DNA of 64,000 nt from Halobacillus sp. Marseille-P3879 (GTDB lineage Bacteria > Bacillota > Bacilli > Bacillales > Halobacillaceae). The notes beneath the pieces are model-generated. The model made no database searches and was not told where the DNA came from. It saw only the letters and a program-made list of their open reading frames with translations. The translations under genes were made by a program, and so were the position numbers. The stretch lies in NCBI RefSeq assembly GCF_900240285.1, contig NZ_OESS01000002.1, forward strand, positions 558,001 to 622,000, written 5' to 3'. Every line of letters starts with the position of its first letter. The stretch's first letter is position 1. This document shows positions 9,034-19,053 of the stretch, in pieces.

Positions 9034-9726
9034 ATGGAGGATTTTTCCAGTTTCCAAGAAAAAGTCAATATTCATTTTAAAGACGTTACGTTACTGGAAC
9101 AGGCATTTACCCATTCATCCTATGTGAATGAGCACCGCAAAACAGACCGTGAGGATAATGAGCGTCTTGAGTTTTTAGGGGATGCTGTCCTTGAACTAGG
9201 GGTATCGCAATATTTATACAGAGAATTTCCTGAAATGGCAGAGGGAGAACTTACAAAGCTGAGAGCTTCGATTGTTTGTGAAGCCTCGTTAGTCAAGTTT
9301 GCAAATGAATTGAATTTTCAGGAGTTCATTCTCTTAGGGAAAGGCGAAGAAATGACCGGCGGGCGGAATCGTCCAGCTTTGTTGGCGGATGTTTTTGAAG
9401 CCTTCATTGGAGCTGTCTATCTGGATAAGGGTTTTGACCAAGTAGTGGCGTTCCTGAATACTTATGTGTATCCTAAAATTAAAAGTGGTGCTTTTTCTCA
9501 TGCGATGGATTTTAAGAGTCAGCTTCAGGAATACATACAGCGAGATCGAAACAGCCGTATAGAGTATGAAATTGTTGAAGAAAGAGGACCTGCCCATAGC
9601 AGGGAATTCATTGCTCATGTAAGTGTGCAGAATGAAACCGTAGGCATTGGAGTGGGGAGAACAAAAAAAGAAGCTGAACAAAAAGCTGCTCATCAGGCTC
9701 TCCTTAACAATGGAGCAATTCGATAA
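9034..9726 (+). CDS. rnc: Ribonuclease III
   Basis: Double-strand-specific endoribonuclease for rRNA maturation and mRNA processing; 230 residues. The catalytic signature [14 protein letters not shown] begins at residue 42, and metal-binding acidic residues recur in [15 protein letters not shown]-terminal dsRNA-binding domain (about 160-228) ends with [13 protein letters not shown]. The ATG at 9034 follows AAGGACAAGGTGA. A terminator directly follows. In B. subtilis smc comes next; here a small reverse gene sits between them. Confidence 0.95.
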   Translation: MEDFSSFQEKVNIHFKDVTLLEQAFTHSSYVNEHRKTDREDNERLEFLGDAVLELGVSQYLYREFPEMAEGELTKLRASIVCEASLVKFANELNFQEFILLGKGEEMTGGRNRPALLADVFEAFIGAVYLDKGFDQVVAFLNTYVYPKIKSGAFSHAMDFKSQLQEYIQRDRNSRIEYEIVEERGPAHSREFIAHVSVQNETVGIGVGRTKKEAEQKAAHQALLNNGAIR

Positions 9727-9733
9727 GTAAACA

Positions 9734-9765
9734 AAAACCATTTCTATTAAAGAAATGGTTTTTTT
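9734..9765. terminator. Bidirectional terminator between rnc and the UPF0435 gene
   Basis: AAAACCATTTCT and AGAAATGGTTTT pair perfectly around a 5-nt loop, with T-runs on the plus side and A-runs on the other side. The two flanking genes converge on it, so it can serve both. Confidence 0.85.
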
Positions 9766-9775
9766 GGTGCATTAT

Positions 9776-9997
9776 TTACTTACGATAGTTTCCTAATTCC
9801 TGTACAAATGCCTGAATCTCGGAAACACTCAGCTGACCCTTCGATTGGATGATGTCGTGAAGGGATTTAATTTCACTATATTTGTCCAAGTCATAGTCCT
9901 CGGGATCCATAATCGAACGGTTTACAACTTGAAGACGATCAGCCATATCGTCAATAATATAGTTTAGATTATCTCTGGTAGGCTCTTGAAGACTCAC
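9776..9997 (-). CDS. UPF0435 / DUF1128 family protein (YfkK-like)
   Basis: A small soluble protein of unknown function, 73 residues. The C-terminal half, with VSEIQAFVQELGNYRK, and the N-terminal pattern of a conserved asparagine in DNLNYIIDDM, match the B. subtilis YfkK family as I recall it. The start is GTG at 9997: AGGAGG lies 6 nt upstream, and a longer reading from TTG at 10012 would translate the ribosome binding site itself. It converges with rnc and diverges from smc. YfkK is not in this place in B. subtilis, so the gene has moved here. Confidence 0.72.
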   Translation of the reverse strand: MSLQEPTRDNLNYIIDDMADRLQVVNRSIMDPEDYDLDKYSEIKSLHDIIQSKGQLSVSEIQAFVQELGNYRK

Positions 9998-10102
9998 AAT
10001 TTTCCTCCTCAACTATTCTCTAGGGGTTATAACATATCATAAAATATTTTCTGTCATATTAAAACCCTTAAAAAAGATTTGCTTTTCTAAATCGATCTCC
10101 AC

Positions 10103-10132
10103 TTACCTTTTTCTTATGGGGTATGATAAAAT
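10103..10132 (+). promoter_or_regulatory. Possible sigma-A promoter for smc
   Basis: TTACCT (10103-10108) and TAAAAT (10127-10132) with an 18-bp spacer stand about 37 bases before the smc start. The gene follows a reverse neighbour, so a promoter is needed in this stretch. Confidence 0.42.
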
Positions 10133-10168
10133 AGACAAGTTAAAATAGTGATACACAGGAGGATGAGT

Positions 10169-13100
10169 ATGTTCCTCAAACGATTAGATACGGTAGGATT
10201 TAAATCATTCGCTGAGCGCATCTCGGTAGAATTTGTTTCTGGAGTGACCTCAGTAGTAGGCCCGAACGGCAGCGGGAAGAGCAATATTACCGATGCCATC
10301 AGATGGGTATTAGGGGAACAGTCAGCTCGCTCTTTGCGCGGGGCAAAAATGGAAGATATCATTTTTGCAGGAAGTGATACGAGAAAAGCGTTAAACATGG
10401 CAGAAGTAACCCTTACACTAAATAATGAACAACAGACACTTCCTCTAGAATTTGAAGAAGTCAGCGTGACGAGAAGGGTTTATCGATCAGGCGAAAGTGA
10501 GTTTTATATAAATAATCAATCATGCCGGTTAAAAGACATTGTAGATTTATTCATGGATTCCGGTCTTGGACGTGAAGCTTTTTCAATTATCAGCCAGGGT
10601 AAAGTCGAAGAAATACTCAGCTCTAAAGCAGAAGAACGACGCTCTATATTTGAAGAAGCAGCCGGTGTACTTAAATATAAACAAAGGAAAAAAAAGGCAG
10701 AACATAAATTGTTTGAAACACAGGAAAACCTAAATCGAGTGGAAGATATTATCCACGAGCTTGATATACAACTAGAGCCTTTGAAAGAACAAGCTTCAAT
10801 CGCAAAAGACTATCTGGATAAAAAAGAAGAATTAAAGCAAATTGAAGTTTCACTGTTAATTACACAAATTGAAGACACGCATTATGAATGGAAACAGCTG
10901 TTAAAAGATTTAGAGCAAGTGAAGGAACAAGAGGAAGAATTGAAGGCAGATCTGCAAAAAAAAGAAACATCGATTGAAGAAAAAAGAGATCATATCCTGG
11001 CGCTTGATGAGTCACTTGAGGACTTGCAGGAAACTCTACTTTCATTGACGCGGGAGCTCGAGAATGTCGAAGGTAAAAAAGAATTAATAAAAGAGCGTCA
11101 TAAGCATTTTTCTGAAAACAAAACAAAACTTGAGGAAGAATATAATAGTATTACTGCTGAAATTGCTTCATTGGAAAAAACAGTGTATGCAGAGAATAAT
11201 AAGCTTAAAGAAGTAAAACGTGAACAGAAGGACACAAAAAAACAAATAGAGCTGACAAAAAAAGCTCTTCATAATGGAACTGAAAACATCGAAGCTCAAA
11301 TAGAAGACTTAAAAAGTGAGTATATAGATTTATTAAATAGTCAAGCTGCAAAACGGAATGAGAAGCAATCTTTAGAACGCCAGTTAGAGCAGCTCAATAG
11401 TAAAAAAGGTATGCAGCAGGGTAAATTTAAGGAATTGAATGAGGAACGCAGCCAACTGCAGTCTGAATTTGACCGTCTTAGTAAAGAGCTTAACGATCAC
11501 ACGAATGAACGATTTAAATTAGAAGAAACTCTCACTAATTATCAGCGTCAGCTTGCCAATGATGAAAGTTCTTACGATGAATGGCAGAATAAACTGTACC
11601 AGGGATACCAGTACTTGGAAAAGCTTCGTTCGAAACAGGAAATGCTCGAAGAACTTAAAGAGGATTTTTCAGGATATTTTCAAGGAGTAAGAGAAGTGTT
11701 GAAAGCTAGAGAAGAGGCCAGGCTTGAAGGGATTGAAGGTGCTGTACTTGAGGTGATTGACATACCTTCCCGCCTTCTTACTGCTATAGAGACTTCCCTG
11801 GGTGCTCAAGCTCAGCATGTGATCGTTAAAGATGAATCAAAAGGACGCCAGGCTATTCAATGGCTGAAGAAGAATAACAAAGGGCGGGCGACCTTTTTAC
11901 CGCTGTCTACCATCCAGCCAAGGTTTGTACCTGATCAGGCTGTGGAGAAGGCGGCTGATCAACAAGGGTTTGTTGGAGTTGCTTCTGATCTCATTAGTTT
12001 TAACGAGGATTATGCGCCTGCTGTTAAGCATTTATTAGGTCATATTGTGATTGCTGAGTCGCTGGAGCACGCTAACGTGATTGCCGGTGTGCTACACCGT
12101 AAATTTAGAGTAGTGACTATAGAGGGAGATGTCGTTAACCCAGGAGGTTCAATGTCTGGAGGGGCACAAAAGAAATCCAATCAATCCCTTTTCACAAGAG
12201 AAAAAGAATTACAAGAACTGACTGGTAAAATTGAATCCTTCGATAAGAAAGCTCAGGATGTGGAAAAGAAGGTAAAAGAATTAAAACATAATATTACAGA
12301 TAAACAGCAGTCGATTGAAAATCTGCAATCTCAATTAGACGCGGTGAAAAATAAAGAATTTGAACAGCAATCGTATAAGAGGGAACTTCAAATAAAAATT
12401 GACCATTTAAACGATCAATTAGTCATTTATGATCAAGATCAATCTCAATTCACAAATGATAAAAAACAAGTTGACGAACGCCTTCTAGGATTAGAGGAAG
12501 AACTAAGCCATCTTAACCATAAACTTGAAGAGCTACAAAATCAGATTGACCATTTAACAAAAACGAAAGAACGGCAAAAGGATGATGAAGAACAGCTTCG
12601 GGAGCGGCATCAGCAACTGAAGATGAAGCAAGTTGAGCAGGAGTCGAAAGTTGCGAACCAGCAGGAAAAAACGGATCGGATGGAACAGGAATTGAAAAAG
12701 CTTCAGGATGCTGTGAATCAGAATCGTCAATCCTATTCCCAACTGCTTGAGGTTGCTGAGTCGAACGAAACTGAAGAAGATCTTGAAGAGAAAATGCAAA
12801 CGACAAAACGCCGTAAAGAAACAACAAGCCAACTGATCCACGACCGGCGGCAGGAAAGAAATTCGCTTTCTTTATCCGTCCAGCAGGAAGAAAAGGAACT
12901 AAAAGAAAAGCAGCGTATACACCAGAATTATGTTCAGGATCTGCAGCAAAAAGAAGTCAAAGCAAATCGTCTAGATGTAGAACTGGAAAACATGCTTGAT
13001 TATTTACAGAGCGAATACGTGATAACCTTCGAAAAAGCTCAAAAAGAATTCTCACGTGTCGAAAACGTCGATCAGGCCTCTACTCAGGTAAAACTGATTA

Positions 13101-13735
13101 AGAAAGCTATTGATGAATTAGGGACGGTCAACCTTGGTGCAATTGATGAATACGACCGCATTGTAGAGCGTTATGACTTCTTATCTGGTCAACAGGCTGA
13201 TCTTCAGGAAGCTAAAGATACGCTCCATTCCATTATTGACGAAATGGATTATGAGATGAAACGCCGCTTCGAAGATACCTTCACTAAAATAAGGCAGGAA
13301 TTTGGTCAGGTTTTCAAAGATTTATTCGGCGGCGGCCAAGCCGATCTGAAATTAACAGACCCTCAGGACATGCTGGAAACAGGGGTTGATATAGTCGCTC
13401 AGCCTCCAGGCAAAAAACTGCAAAACTTAAGTTTGCTGTCAGGCGGGGAAAGAGCTTTAACTGCCATTGCGCTGTTGTTCTCCATTTTACGTGTGCGTCC
13501 TGTGCCTTTCTGTGTGTTGGATGAAGTTGAAGCAGCTTTAGATGAAGCGAATGTGAATCGTTTTGCTAAATTTTTAAAGGAGTTCAGTGAACAGACCCAG
13601 TTTATTGTTATTACTCACCGTAAAGGTACAATGGAAGAATCCGATGTATTATATGGTGTAACCATGCAGGAATCAGGTGTTTCTAAACTGGTTTCCGTAA
13701 GGTTAGAAGAAACGGCAGAATTAATGGAAGCGTAG
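10169..13735 (+). CDS. smc: Chromosome segregation protein SMC
   Basis: Condensin ATPase that organises and separates the replicated chromosome together with ScpA and ScpB. It has 1188 residues, close to the B. subtilis protein. Walker A GPNGSGKS is at residues 31-38. Two long glutamate- and lysine-rich coiled coils flank a hinge (about 520-660) containing GGSMSGGAQ. The C-terminal head has the signature LSGGERALTAIALL and Walker B PVPFCVLDEVEAALDE. The ATG at 10169 is 6 nt after AGGAGG; the earlier in-frame ATG at 10163 touches that site and the GTG at 10148 precedes it. ftsY follows 13 bases on, as is usual. Confidence 0.96.
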   Translation: MFLKRLDTVGFKSFAERISVEFVSGVTSVVGPNGSGKSNITDAIRWVLGEQSARSLRGAKMEDIIFAGSDTRKALNMAEVTLTLNNEQQTLPLEFEEVSVTRRVYRSGESEFYINNQSCRLKDIVDLFMDSGLGREAFSIISQGKVEEILSSKAEERRSIFEEAAGVLKYKQRKKKAEHKLFETQENLNRVEDIIHELDIQLEPLKEQASIAKDYLDKKEELKQIEVSLLITQIEDTHYEWKQLLKDLEQVKEQEEELKADLQKKETSIEEKRDHILALDESLEDLQETLLSLTRELENVEGKKELIKERHKHFSENKTKLEEEYNSITAEIASLEKTVYAENNKLKEVKREQKDTKKQIELTKKALHNGTENIEAQIEDLKSEYIDLLNSQAAKRNEKQSLERQLEQLNSKKGMQQGKFKELNEERSQLQSEFDRLSKELNDHTNERFKLEETLTNYQRQLANDESSYDEWQNKLYQGYQYLEKLRSKQEMLEELKEDFSGYFQGVREVLKAREEARLEGIEGAVLEVIDIPSRLLTAIETSLGAQAQHVIVKDESKGRQAIQWLKKNNKGRATFLPLSTIQPRFVPDQAVEKAADQQGFVGVASDLISFNEDYAPAVKHLLGHIVIAESLEHANVIAGVLHRKFRVVTIEGDVVNPGGSMSGGAQKKSNQSLFTREKELQELTGKIESFDKKAQDVEKKVKELKHNITDKQQSIENLQSQLDAVKNKEFEQQSYKRELQIKIDHLNDQLVIYDQDQSQFTNDKKQVDERLLGLEEELSHLNHKLEELQNQIDHLTKTKERQKDDEEQLRERHQQLKMKQVEQESKVANQQEKTDRMEQELKKLQDAVNQNRQSYSQLLEVAESNETEEDLEEKMQTTKRRKETTSQLIHDRRQERNSLSLSVQQEEKELKEKQRIHQNYVQDLQQKEVKANRLDVELENMLDYLQSEYVITFEKAQKEFSRVENVDQASTQVKLIKKAIDELGTVNLGAIDEYDRIVERYDFLSGQQADLQEAKDTLHSIIDEMDYEMKRRFEDTFTKIRQEFGQVFKDLFGGGQADLKLTDPQDMLETGVDIVAQPPGKKLQNLSLLSGGERALTAIALLFSILRVRPVPFCVLDEVEAALDEANVNRFAKFLKEFSEQTQFIVITHRKGTMEESDVLYGVTMQESGVSKLVSVRLEETAELMEA

Positions 13736-13748
13736 AAAGGATGAGACG

Positions 13749-14984
13749 ATGAGTTTCTTCAAGAAATTAAAAGAGAAGTTCGTACTTGAACCTCATGAAG
13801 TCGAAGAAAAAGAAAAAGAGAACGAACAATTAAAAGAGTCTTTAAAGCATAATTATGAACCTGAAAGCAAACCATCTACAGATTTAGAAGGTGAAACAGA
13901 GACTCCCGAGGAGAATGAACTTATTGATCAGCAGGTCGATGTGGGGCATGGTGATCAAGCTTATGAGGCAGATTCCACTGTTCTTCCTGATAAAACCGGG
14001 GAGGAGGCCGGTGAAAAAGAAAACATCGCCTCTAAGTTTAAAAAAGGATTAGCCAAGACACGAGATTCTTTCACTTCAAAAATTAATGATTTAGTGGCTA
14101 AATACCGTACGGTAGATGAAGATTTCTTTGAAGAGCTGGAAGAAGTGCTTATTTCGGCAGATGTAGGTGTTAATGCGGTAATGGAAATGATAGAAGAGCT
14201 GGAAATGGAAGTAAAGAGAAGAAATATAAAAGATACGGTGCAGGTTAAAGAAGTGATCTCGGAGAAGCTTGTAGAGCTGTATTACGGAGAAGAAATGGAA
14301 GCAGATATCGAAGAGCTTGCCACGAATTCCGATGGTTTGACCATTTATTTATTCGTAGGTGTAAATGGAGTTGGAAAGACTACCACTATTGGAAAGCTGG
14401 CCCATCAATTAAAGGCTGACGGTAAAAAAGTGACCCTTGCAGCGGGGGATACGTTCCGTGCTGGAGCCATTGATCAGCTGGATGAGTGGGGAAAACGAGC
14501 TGGTGTGAATGTGATTAAGCATAATGAGGGGAGTGATCCTGCTGCTGTCATTTATGACGGAATTCAGTCTGCAAAGTCTAAGGGAGCCGATGTACTTATT
14601 TGTGATACAGCCGGCCGATTGCAAAACAAAGTTAACTTAATGAATGAATTATCTAAAGTGAAGCGGGTAATTGAGAGGGAGATTCCGGGGGCACCGCATG
14701 AGGTGTTGCTGGTACTTGATGCAACAACAGGCCAAAATGCAATGAGTCAAGCAAAAACCTTTTCTGAAGCCACAGACGTCTCTGGAATTGTTCTTACTAA
14801 GCTTGATGGAACTGCTAAAGGAGGCATCGTCCTCGCTATCCGAAATGAACTGCGGATCCCCGTTAAGTTAGTAGGTTTGGGTGAGAAAGTAACTGATTTA
14901 GAAACATTTGACGCCAACGCCTTTGTTTATGGGCTGTTCGCAGATATGATAGAAGAACAGGAGACTGAGCAAGGAGAGCTTTAA
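13749..14984 (+). CDS. ftsY: Signal recognition particle receptor FtsY
   Basis: SRP receptor GTPase that docks ribosome-SRP complexes at the membrane. The NG domain holds [10 protein letters not shown] (G1), DTAGR (G3) and [10 protein letters not shown] (G4 region). With 411 residues it is clearly longer than the B. subtilis protein (about 330): an extra acidic N-terminal tract, about residues 10-95 and rich in Glu and Asp, precedes the NG domain. Such acidic A-domains occur in other FtsY proteins and bind lipid or translocon; here the tract may also reflect salt adaptation, which is inference. It is followed by ylxM and ffh, which are in the same pathway. Confidence 0.95.
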   Translation: MSFFKKLKEKFVLEPHEVEEKEKENEQLKESLKHNYEPESKPSTDLEGETETPEENELIDQQVDVGHGDQAYEADSTVLPDKTGEEAGEKENIASKFKKGLAKTRDSFTSKINDLVAKYRTVDEDFFEELEEVLISADVGVNAVMEMIEELEMEVKRRNIKDTVQVKEVISEKLVELYYGEEMEADIEELATNSDGLTIYLFVGVNGVGKTTTIGKLAHQLKADGKKVTLAAGDTFRAGAIDQLDEWGKRAGVNVIKHNEGSDPAAVIYDGIQSAKSKGADVLICDTAGRLQNKVNLMNELSKVKRVIEREIPGAPHEVLLVLDATTGQNAMSQAKTFSEATDVSGIVLTKLDGTAKGGIVLAIRNELRIPVKLVGLGEKVTDLETFDANAFVYGLFADMIEEQETEQGEL

Positions 14985-14987
14985 GTC

Positions 14988-15017
14988 TTGACACTGCTTA
15001 GTCAACTCGGTTAGTAT
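14988..15017 (+). promoter_or_regulatory. Sigma-A promoter for ylxM-ffh
   Basis: A perfect TTGACA (14988-14993) is followed after 18 bp by TAGTAT (15012-15017), right after the ftsY stop. It allows separate expression of ylxM and ffh. Confidence 0.55.
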
Positions 15018-15058
15018 TTGTATGTAAAGGCATTTCACTTAACAAGGAGTGAATAAAC

Positions 15059-15379
15059 GTGCTGGAAAAAACGACGCGGGTTAATTATTTGTTTGATTTT
15101 TATCAATCGTTACTCACTCCAAAACAACGGAACTATATGGAGTTATATTATCTGGAAGACTATTCTTTAGGTGAGATTTCAGAGAACTTTGAGGTTTCCA
15201 GGCAAGCCGTTTATGATAACATCAGACGAACGGAAGCCATGCTGGAGGAATATGAGAATAAACTCCATTTATACGAAAAATTCGAAAAACGTCAGCAAAT
15301 TTTTCACCAAATGGAGAACAGAGCAGCAAGTGATAATAATCTAAATAAGTGGCTCCAGCAACTACAAGAATTAGAATAG
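15059..15379 (+). CDS. ylxM: SRP-associated DNA-binding-like protein YlxM (UPF0122)
   Basis: A 106-residue, mostly helical protein with a sigma-70 region 4-like helix-turn-helix ([23 protein letters not shown] split around residues 38-60). The family lies next to ffh in most Firmicutes and has been linked to SRP function in streptococci; the exact role is not settled. The start is GTG at 15059 with AAGGAGTG upstream. Its stop is 14 bases before ffh, so the two are coexpressed. Confidence 0.88.
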   Translation: MLEKTTRVNYLFDFYQSLLTPKQRNYMELYYLEDYSLGEISENFEVSRQAVYDNIRRTEAMLEEYENKLHLYEKFEKRQQIFHQMENRAASDNNLNKWLQQLQELE

Positions 15380-15392
15380 GAGGGTTCCTTCG

Positions 15393-16733
15393 ATGGCTTT
15401 TGAAGGTTTATCCGACCGTTTACAACAATCGATACAAAAGATTAAAGGGAAAGGGAAAGTTTCTGAGCAAGATGTAAAGGAAATGAGCAGAGAAGTCAGA
15501 CTTGCCCTTCTAGAAGCAGATGTAAACTTTAAAGTAGTAAAAGATTTTGTGAAGCGCATTCGCGAACGAGCTGTTGGCGAAGAAGTAATGGGCAGTTTAA
15601 CACCTGGCCAGCAGGTAATAAAGATTGTGAAAGATGAACTTACAGAGTTAATGGGCGGCAATGAGAGTAAAATTGCCGTGGCCCAGCGTCCACCCACTGT
15701 TATCATGATGGTTGGTTTACAAGGTGCAGGTAAAACAACTACTACGGGAAAGCTTGCAAACCTTCTGCGGAAAAATTATAACCGCAAGCCTCTTTTAGCA
15801 GCAGCAGACATATACCGTCCGGCTGCTATTCAACAGCTGGAAACCCTCGGGAAGCAACTGGACATGCCCGTTCATTCTCAAGGTACAGATGCAGATCCTG
15901 TAGATATAGCCAGGCAGGCTGTAGAGAAAGCAAAAGAAGAGCATAACGACTACGTTATCATTGATACAGCCGGACGCCTGCATGTGGACGGAGATCTGAT
16001 GGAAGAACTGCAGCGGATTAAAGAAGCGGTAGGTCCTGATGAGATATTTCTTACAGTCGATGCTATGACGGGGCAGGATGCTGTAAATGTAGCGGAAAGT
16101 TTTGATGAACAACTGGACGTAACAGGGGTGCTTTTAACCAAGCTTGATGGAGATACCCGCGGTGGTGCTGCCTTGTCAATTAAAGCAGTTACCGGTAAAC
16201 CAATTAAGTTTGCCGGGATGGGAGAGAAACTTGACCAGCTGGAACAATTCCATCCCGAGCGAATGGCATCGCGGATTCTCGGTATGGGCGATGTGATGAC
16301 GCTAATTGAAAAAGCTCAGACTCAAGTAGATGAACAACAGGCGAAAGATCTTGAGTCGAAGATGCGTAATGCATCCTTTACTTTTGAGGATTTCCTTGAA
16401 CAAATGGATCAGGTGAAAAATATGGGGCCCCTTGATGAACTCATTAATATGATCCCTGGAGCTAATAAGATGAAGGGACTGCAGAATGCTTCGTTTGATG
16501 ATAAACAGATCGTCCATGTCGAGGCAATTATTCAGTCGATGACTAAGGCTGAGAGACAGGATCCATCTTTAATGAATGCCAGCCGTAAGAAGAGGATTGC
16601 CAAAGGTTCAGGAAGATCTGTTTCAGAAGTGAACCGTCTTTTGAAACAGTTTGAAGACATGAAAAAAATGATGAAGCAGATGAGTAATACAAAAGGAAAG
16701 AAAGGCAAAGGAATGAAATTTCCTTTTATGTAA
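15393..16733 (+). CDS. ffh: Signal recognition particle protein Ffh
   Basis: SRP54 GTPase that binds signal peptides and the small SRP RNA; 446 residues. The N domain (about 1-90) and G domain hold GLQGAGKTTT (G1), DTAGRLHVD (G3) and TKLDGDTRGG (G4). The C-terminal M domain is methionine-rich (MKKMMKQM) and carries the SGRSVSEVNRLLKQF RNA-binding segment. AGGAGG stands before the ATG. rpsP follows with its own promoter. Confidence 0.96.
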   Translation: MAFEGLSDRLQQSIQKIKGKGKVSEQDVKEMSREVRLALLEADVNFKVVKDFVKRIRERAVGEEVMGSLTPGQQVIKIVKDELTELMGGNESKIAVAQRPPTVIMMVGLQGAGKTTTTGKLANLLRKNYNRKPLLAAADIYRPAAIQQLETLGKQLDMPVHSQGTDADPVDIARQAVEKAKEEHNDYVIIDTAGRLHVDGDLMEELQRIKEAVGPDEIFLTVDAMTGQDAVNVAESFDEQLDVTGVLLTKLDGDTRGGAALSIKAVTGKPIKFAGMGEKLDQLEQFHPERMASRILGMGDVMTLIEKAQTQVDEQQAKDLESKMRNASFTFEDFLEQMDQVKNMGPLDELINMIPGANKMKGLQNASFDDKQIVHVEAIIQSMTKAERQDPSLMNASRKKRIAKGSGRSVSEVNRLLKQFEDMKKMMKQMSNTKGKKGKGMKFPFM

Positions 16734-16744
16734 TGTAAAAAACC

Positions 16745-16773
16745 TTTACACACATGAGAACATCTGCTAAAAT
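16745..16773 (+). promoter_or_regulatory. Sigma-A promoter for rpsP
   Basis: TTTACA (16745-16750) and TAAAAT (16768-16773) are 17 bp apart, about 50 bases before the rpsP start. Confidence 0.65.
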
Positions 16774-16825
16774 CTAAACTTGTGCGAAACAATTTATTAA
16801 AGAAAGTTAATGGAGGTAGTTAAAT

Positions 16826-17098
16826 ATGGCAGTAAAAATCCGCCTAAAACGCATGGGCTCTAAACGTAACCCATTTTACCGTGTAGTAGTTGCTGATTCA
16901 CGTTCTCCTCGTGATGGACGTTTTATTGAACAAATCGGAACGTACAATCCTGTAGCTAACCCAGTACATGTTGACATTGACGCTGATAAAGCGATGGATT
17001 GGATGTCTAATGGTGCACAGCCAAGCGATACTGTTCGCAATCTGTTCTCTAAAGAAGGAATCATGAAGCAGTTCCACGATAAAAAAAACAATAAGTAA
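16826..17098 (+). CDS. rpsP: 30S ribosomal protein S16
   Basis: Small-subunit assembly protein, 90 residues. The N-terminus [18 protein letters not shown] and the segment [19 protein letters not shown] are diagnostic. GGAGG precedes the ATG. It starts the cluster rpsP-khpA-ylqD-rimM-trmD-rplS as in B. subtilis. Confidence 0.97.
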   Translation: MAVKIRLKRMGSKRNPFYRVVVADSRSPRDGRFIEQIGTYNPVANPVHVDIDADKAMDWMSNGAQPSDTVRNLFSKEGIMKQFHDKKNNK

Positions 17099-17112
17099 AG
17101 AAGCGTGATATC

Positions 17113-17340
17113 ATGAAAGCCTTGATCGAAACGATCGTTACACCGCTTGTAGATCATCCAGAAGAGATCGAAGTAAACGTTAAGGAAGAGAAAAGCAAAG
17201 TTGTTTATCACTTAACAGTTCACAAAGAAGATGTTGGTAAGGTGATTGGAAAGAACGGTCGAATTGCTAAGGCAATTCGGACGGTGGTTTATGCGGCAGG
17301 CTCAGATGCTAGTAAGCGAATCTATTTGGATATCATGTAA
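17113..17340 (+). CDS. khpA: KH-domain RNA-binding protein KhpA
   Basis: A single KH-domain protein of 75 residues (YlqC in B. subtilis). The GXXG loop is visible in VGKVIGKNGRIAKAIRTV. In streptococci and others KhpA pairs with KhpB (Jag) to bind RNA and affects cell elongation. It lies 14 bases after rpsP and ends at a terminator-like hairpin that may lower expression of the following genes. Confidence 0.93.
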   Translation: MKALIETIVTPLVDHPEEIEVNVKEEKSKVVYHLTVHKEDVGKVIGKNGRIAKAIRTVVYAAGSDASKRIYLDIM

Positions 17341-17342
17341 GA

Positions 17343-17373
17343 AAAGGGAGAGGGGAAACCTTTCCCTTTTTTT
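17343..17373 (+). terminator. Terminator or attenuator after khpA
   Basis: AAAGGGAGAGG (17343-17353) pairs with CCTTTCCCTTT (17359-17369) through one G-U pair around GGAAA, followed by a T-run. It lies inside the ribosomal cluster, so partial read-through into ylqD is likely. Confidence 0.72.
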
Positions 17374-17407
17374 AACATAAAAAATTAAAATAAGAGGCAG
17401 GAATATC

Positions 17408-17794
17408 ATGCAGATTATCAAACGAATACCCGTCAAGCAAATCTTAACGGATACGAGCAGACAAGCATTGAAGGATCGTTTTAATAAACAGTATGATCAG
17501 CTGGATAATGAAAGTCAGCAGCTTCAGTTTGAACAGAAAAAAATTGAAAGAAACAAAGAGTATAACCAAAATGAAGTCCGCCAGCGTTTTAATAAAGAAA
17601 TTCGTCTTCGTAAGGAACGGATGAAAAGATTGCAATATCAAATCGGCCAGTTAGATACACTGCCGAATGGGGAAGAATTAAAAGTGGACGAAGTAGAAAC
17701 ACTGGTAAATATAGAAGAAGGCGACCACTACGAAGAACTTATTAGAGATCGGGAAATCGTAATTAAAGATGGAATTGTTATACGAGCGAGGTAG
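17408..17794 (+). CDS. ylqD: YlqD family protein of unknown function
   Basis: A 128-residue protein with a long charged helical stretch (about residues 20-85, rich in Gln, Lys and Glu) that looks like a coiled coil, followed by a short acidic beta-like C-terminus. It keeps the B. subtilis place between khpA and rimM. No catalytic motif is seen. Assignment rests on position and general features. Confidence 0.82.
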   Translation: MQIIKRIPVKQILTDTSRQALKDRFNKQYDQLDNESQQLQFEQKKIERNKEYNQNEVRQRFNKEIRLRKERMKRLQYQIGQLDTLPNGEELKVDEVETLVNIEEGDHYEELIRDREIVIKDGIVIRAR

Positions 17795-17802
17795 GTTATA
17801 AG

Positions 17803-18318
17803 ATGAACGAACAATATTTAAATGTCGGGCAGATTATCAATACTCATGGAATAAGAGGCGAAGTAAAGGTGCGTCGTATTACTGACTTTGATGAGCGGTT
17901 TGAGCCCGGACAGCTATTGTATTGGACGAATGATGATAAGGTTATGGAAGAACTTATCATAAAAAGTCACCGGATCCATAAAGGGTTTGATTTAATAAGT
18001 TTTGAAAACCACCCTACAATTAATGATGTAGAGAGGTTTCGGGATGGCTTCTTGAAAATTTCTTCAGATGAACAATTAGAGCTGGCTGAACACGAATTCT
18101 ACTTTCATGAAATTATTGGTTCCGCCGTTTACTTGACTTCGGGAGAGAAAATCGGTGTAGTCAAAGAAATTTTAACTCCCGGGGCAAACGATGTGTGGGT
18201 AGTAAAGCGTGAAAAGGCTAAGGATGCACTTATTCCCTATATCGAAGAGGTTGTTAAAGAAGTGGATACTGAAGGAAAACAGATTATCATTGATCCAATA
18301 GAGGGGCTGCTGGACTAA
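17803..18318 (+). CDS. rimM: 16S rRNA processing protein RimM
   Basis: Assembly factor for the 30S head; it binds S19. It has 171 residues. The N-terminal RimM domain begins [20 protein letters not shown] and the C-terminal PRC-barrel (about 98-170) contains [12 protein letters not shown]. The start follows AGGTTATAAG. Its last base overlaps the trmD start (TAATG), which implies coupling. Confidence 0.95.
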   Translation: MNEQYLNVGQIINTHGIRGEVKVRRITDFDERFEPGQLLYWTNDDKVMEELIIKSHRIHKGFDLISFENHPTINDVERFRDGFLKISSDEQLELAEHEFYFHEIIGSAVYLTSGEKIGVVKEILTPGANDVWVVKREKAKDALIPYIEEVVKEVDTEGKQIIIDPIEGLLD

Positions 18319-19043
18319 TGCATATAGATATTCTGACACTTTTCCCAGAAATGTTTCCTGGTGTTATGGAACAGTCTATTATGAAAAGGGCTTTAGACAA
18401 AGGAGCTGTTTCTTATCAAACAGTTAATTTCAGGGACTATACTGAAAATAAGCATAATAAGGTAGACGACTATCCATATGGGGGAGGCGCAGGTCTCGTG
18501 CTCACACCTCAGCCTATTTTTGATGCTGTTGAAGCTGCAAAGCAAACGACGGTTGCTGAATCAAGAATTGTGCTAATGTGTCCACAGGGAGAGCCATATA
18601 CTCAAAAGAAAGCAGAGGAATTAGCCGGGGAAGAACATCTTATTTTCTTATGTGGTCACTATGAAGGGTATGATGAAAGGATCAGGCAGGAACTCGTTAC
18701 AGATGAAATTTCGATCGGAGATTATGTTTTAACCGGCGGGGAGTTAGGAGCAATGGTAGTAATCGATTCAGTTGTCCGTCTGCTTCCGGATGTCCTTGGT
18801 AATGAACAATCTGCTCCTGAAGACTCTTTTTCCAGCGGGCTGCTGGAACACCCCCATTACACTCGCCCGAGAGAATTCCGGGGCCGAGAAGTGCCTGAGG
18901 TGCTCCTATCTGGAAATCATGCAAAAATCGAAGAATGGCGGCATTATGAATCCTTGAAAAGAACTTATAAAAGAAGGCCGGATCTACTGGAACACAGAAA
19001 ACTAACTGAGCAGGAGAAAGCCTGGCTGGATGAATGGAAATAA
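18318..19043 (+). CDS. trmD: tRNA (guanine-N1-)-methyltransferase
   Basis: SPOUT-class enzyme making m1G37 in tRNA, which prevents frameshifting; 241 residues. The trefoil-knot cofactor motifs are visible: [22 protein letters not shown] and [16 protein letters not shown]. The start overlaps the rimM stop by one base. rplS follows after a leader with its own promoter. Confidence 0.96.
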   Translation: MHIDILTLFPEMFPGVMEQSIMKRALDKGAVSYQTVNFRDYTENKHNKVDDYPYGGGAGLVLTPQPIFDAVEAAKQTTVAESRIVLMCPQGEPYTQKKAEELAGEEHLIFLCGHYEGYDERIRQELVTDEISIGDYVLTGGELGAMVVIDSVVRLLPDVLGNEQSAPEDSFSSGLLEHPHYTRPREFRGREVPEVLLSGNHAKIEEWRHYESLKRTYKRRPDLLEHRKLTEQEKAWLDEWK

Positions 19044-19053
19044 CCGAATTCTA

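Noticed and set aside
12513-12841. Overlapping minus-strand reading frames of about 100 codons within smc
   Set aside because: They mirror the Glu/Lys-rich coiled coil on the other strand, lack ribosome binding sites and no such genes are known there.
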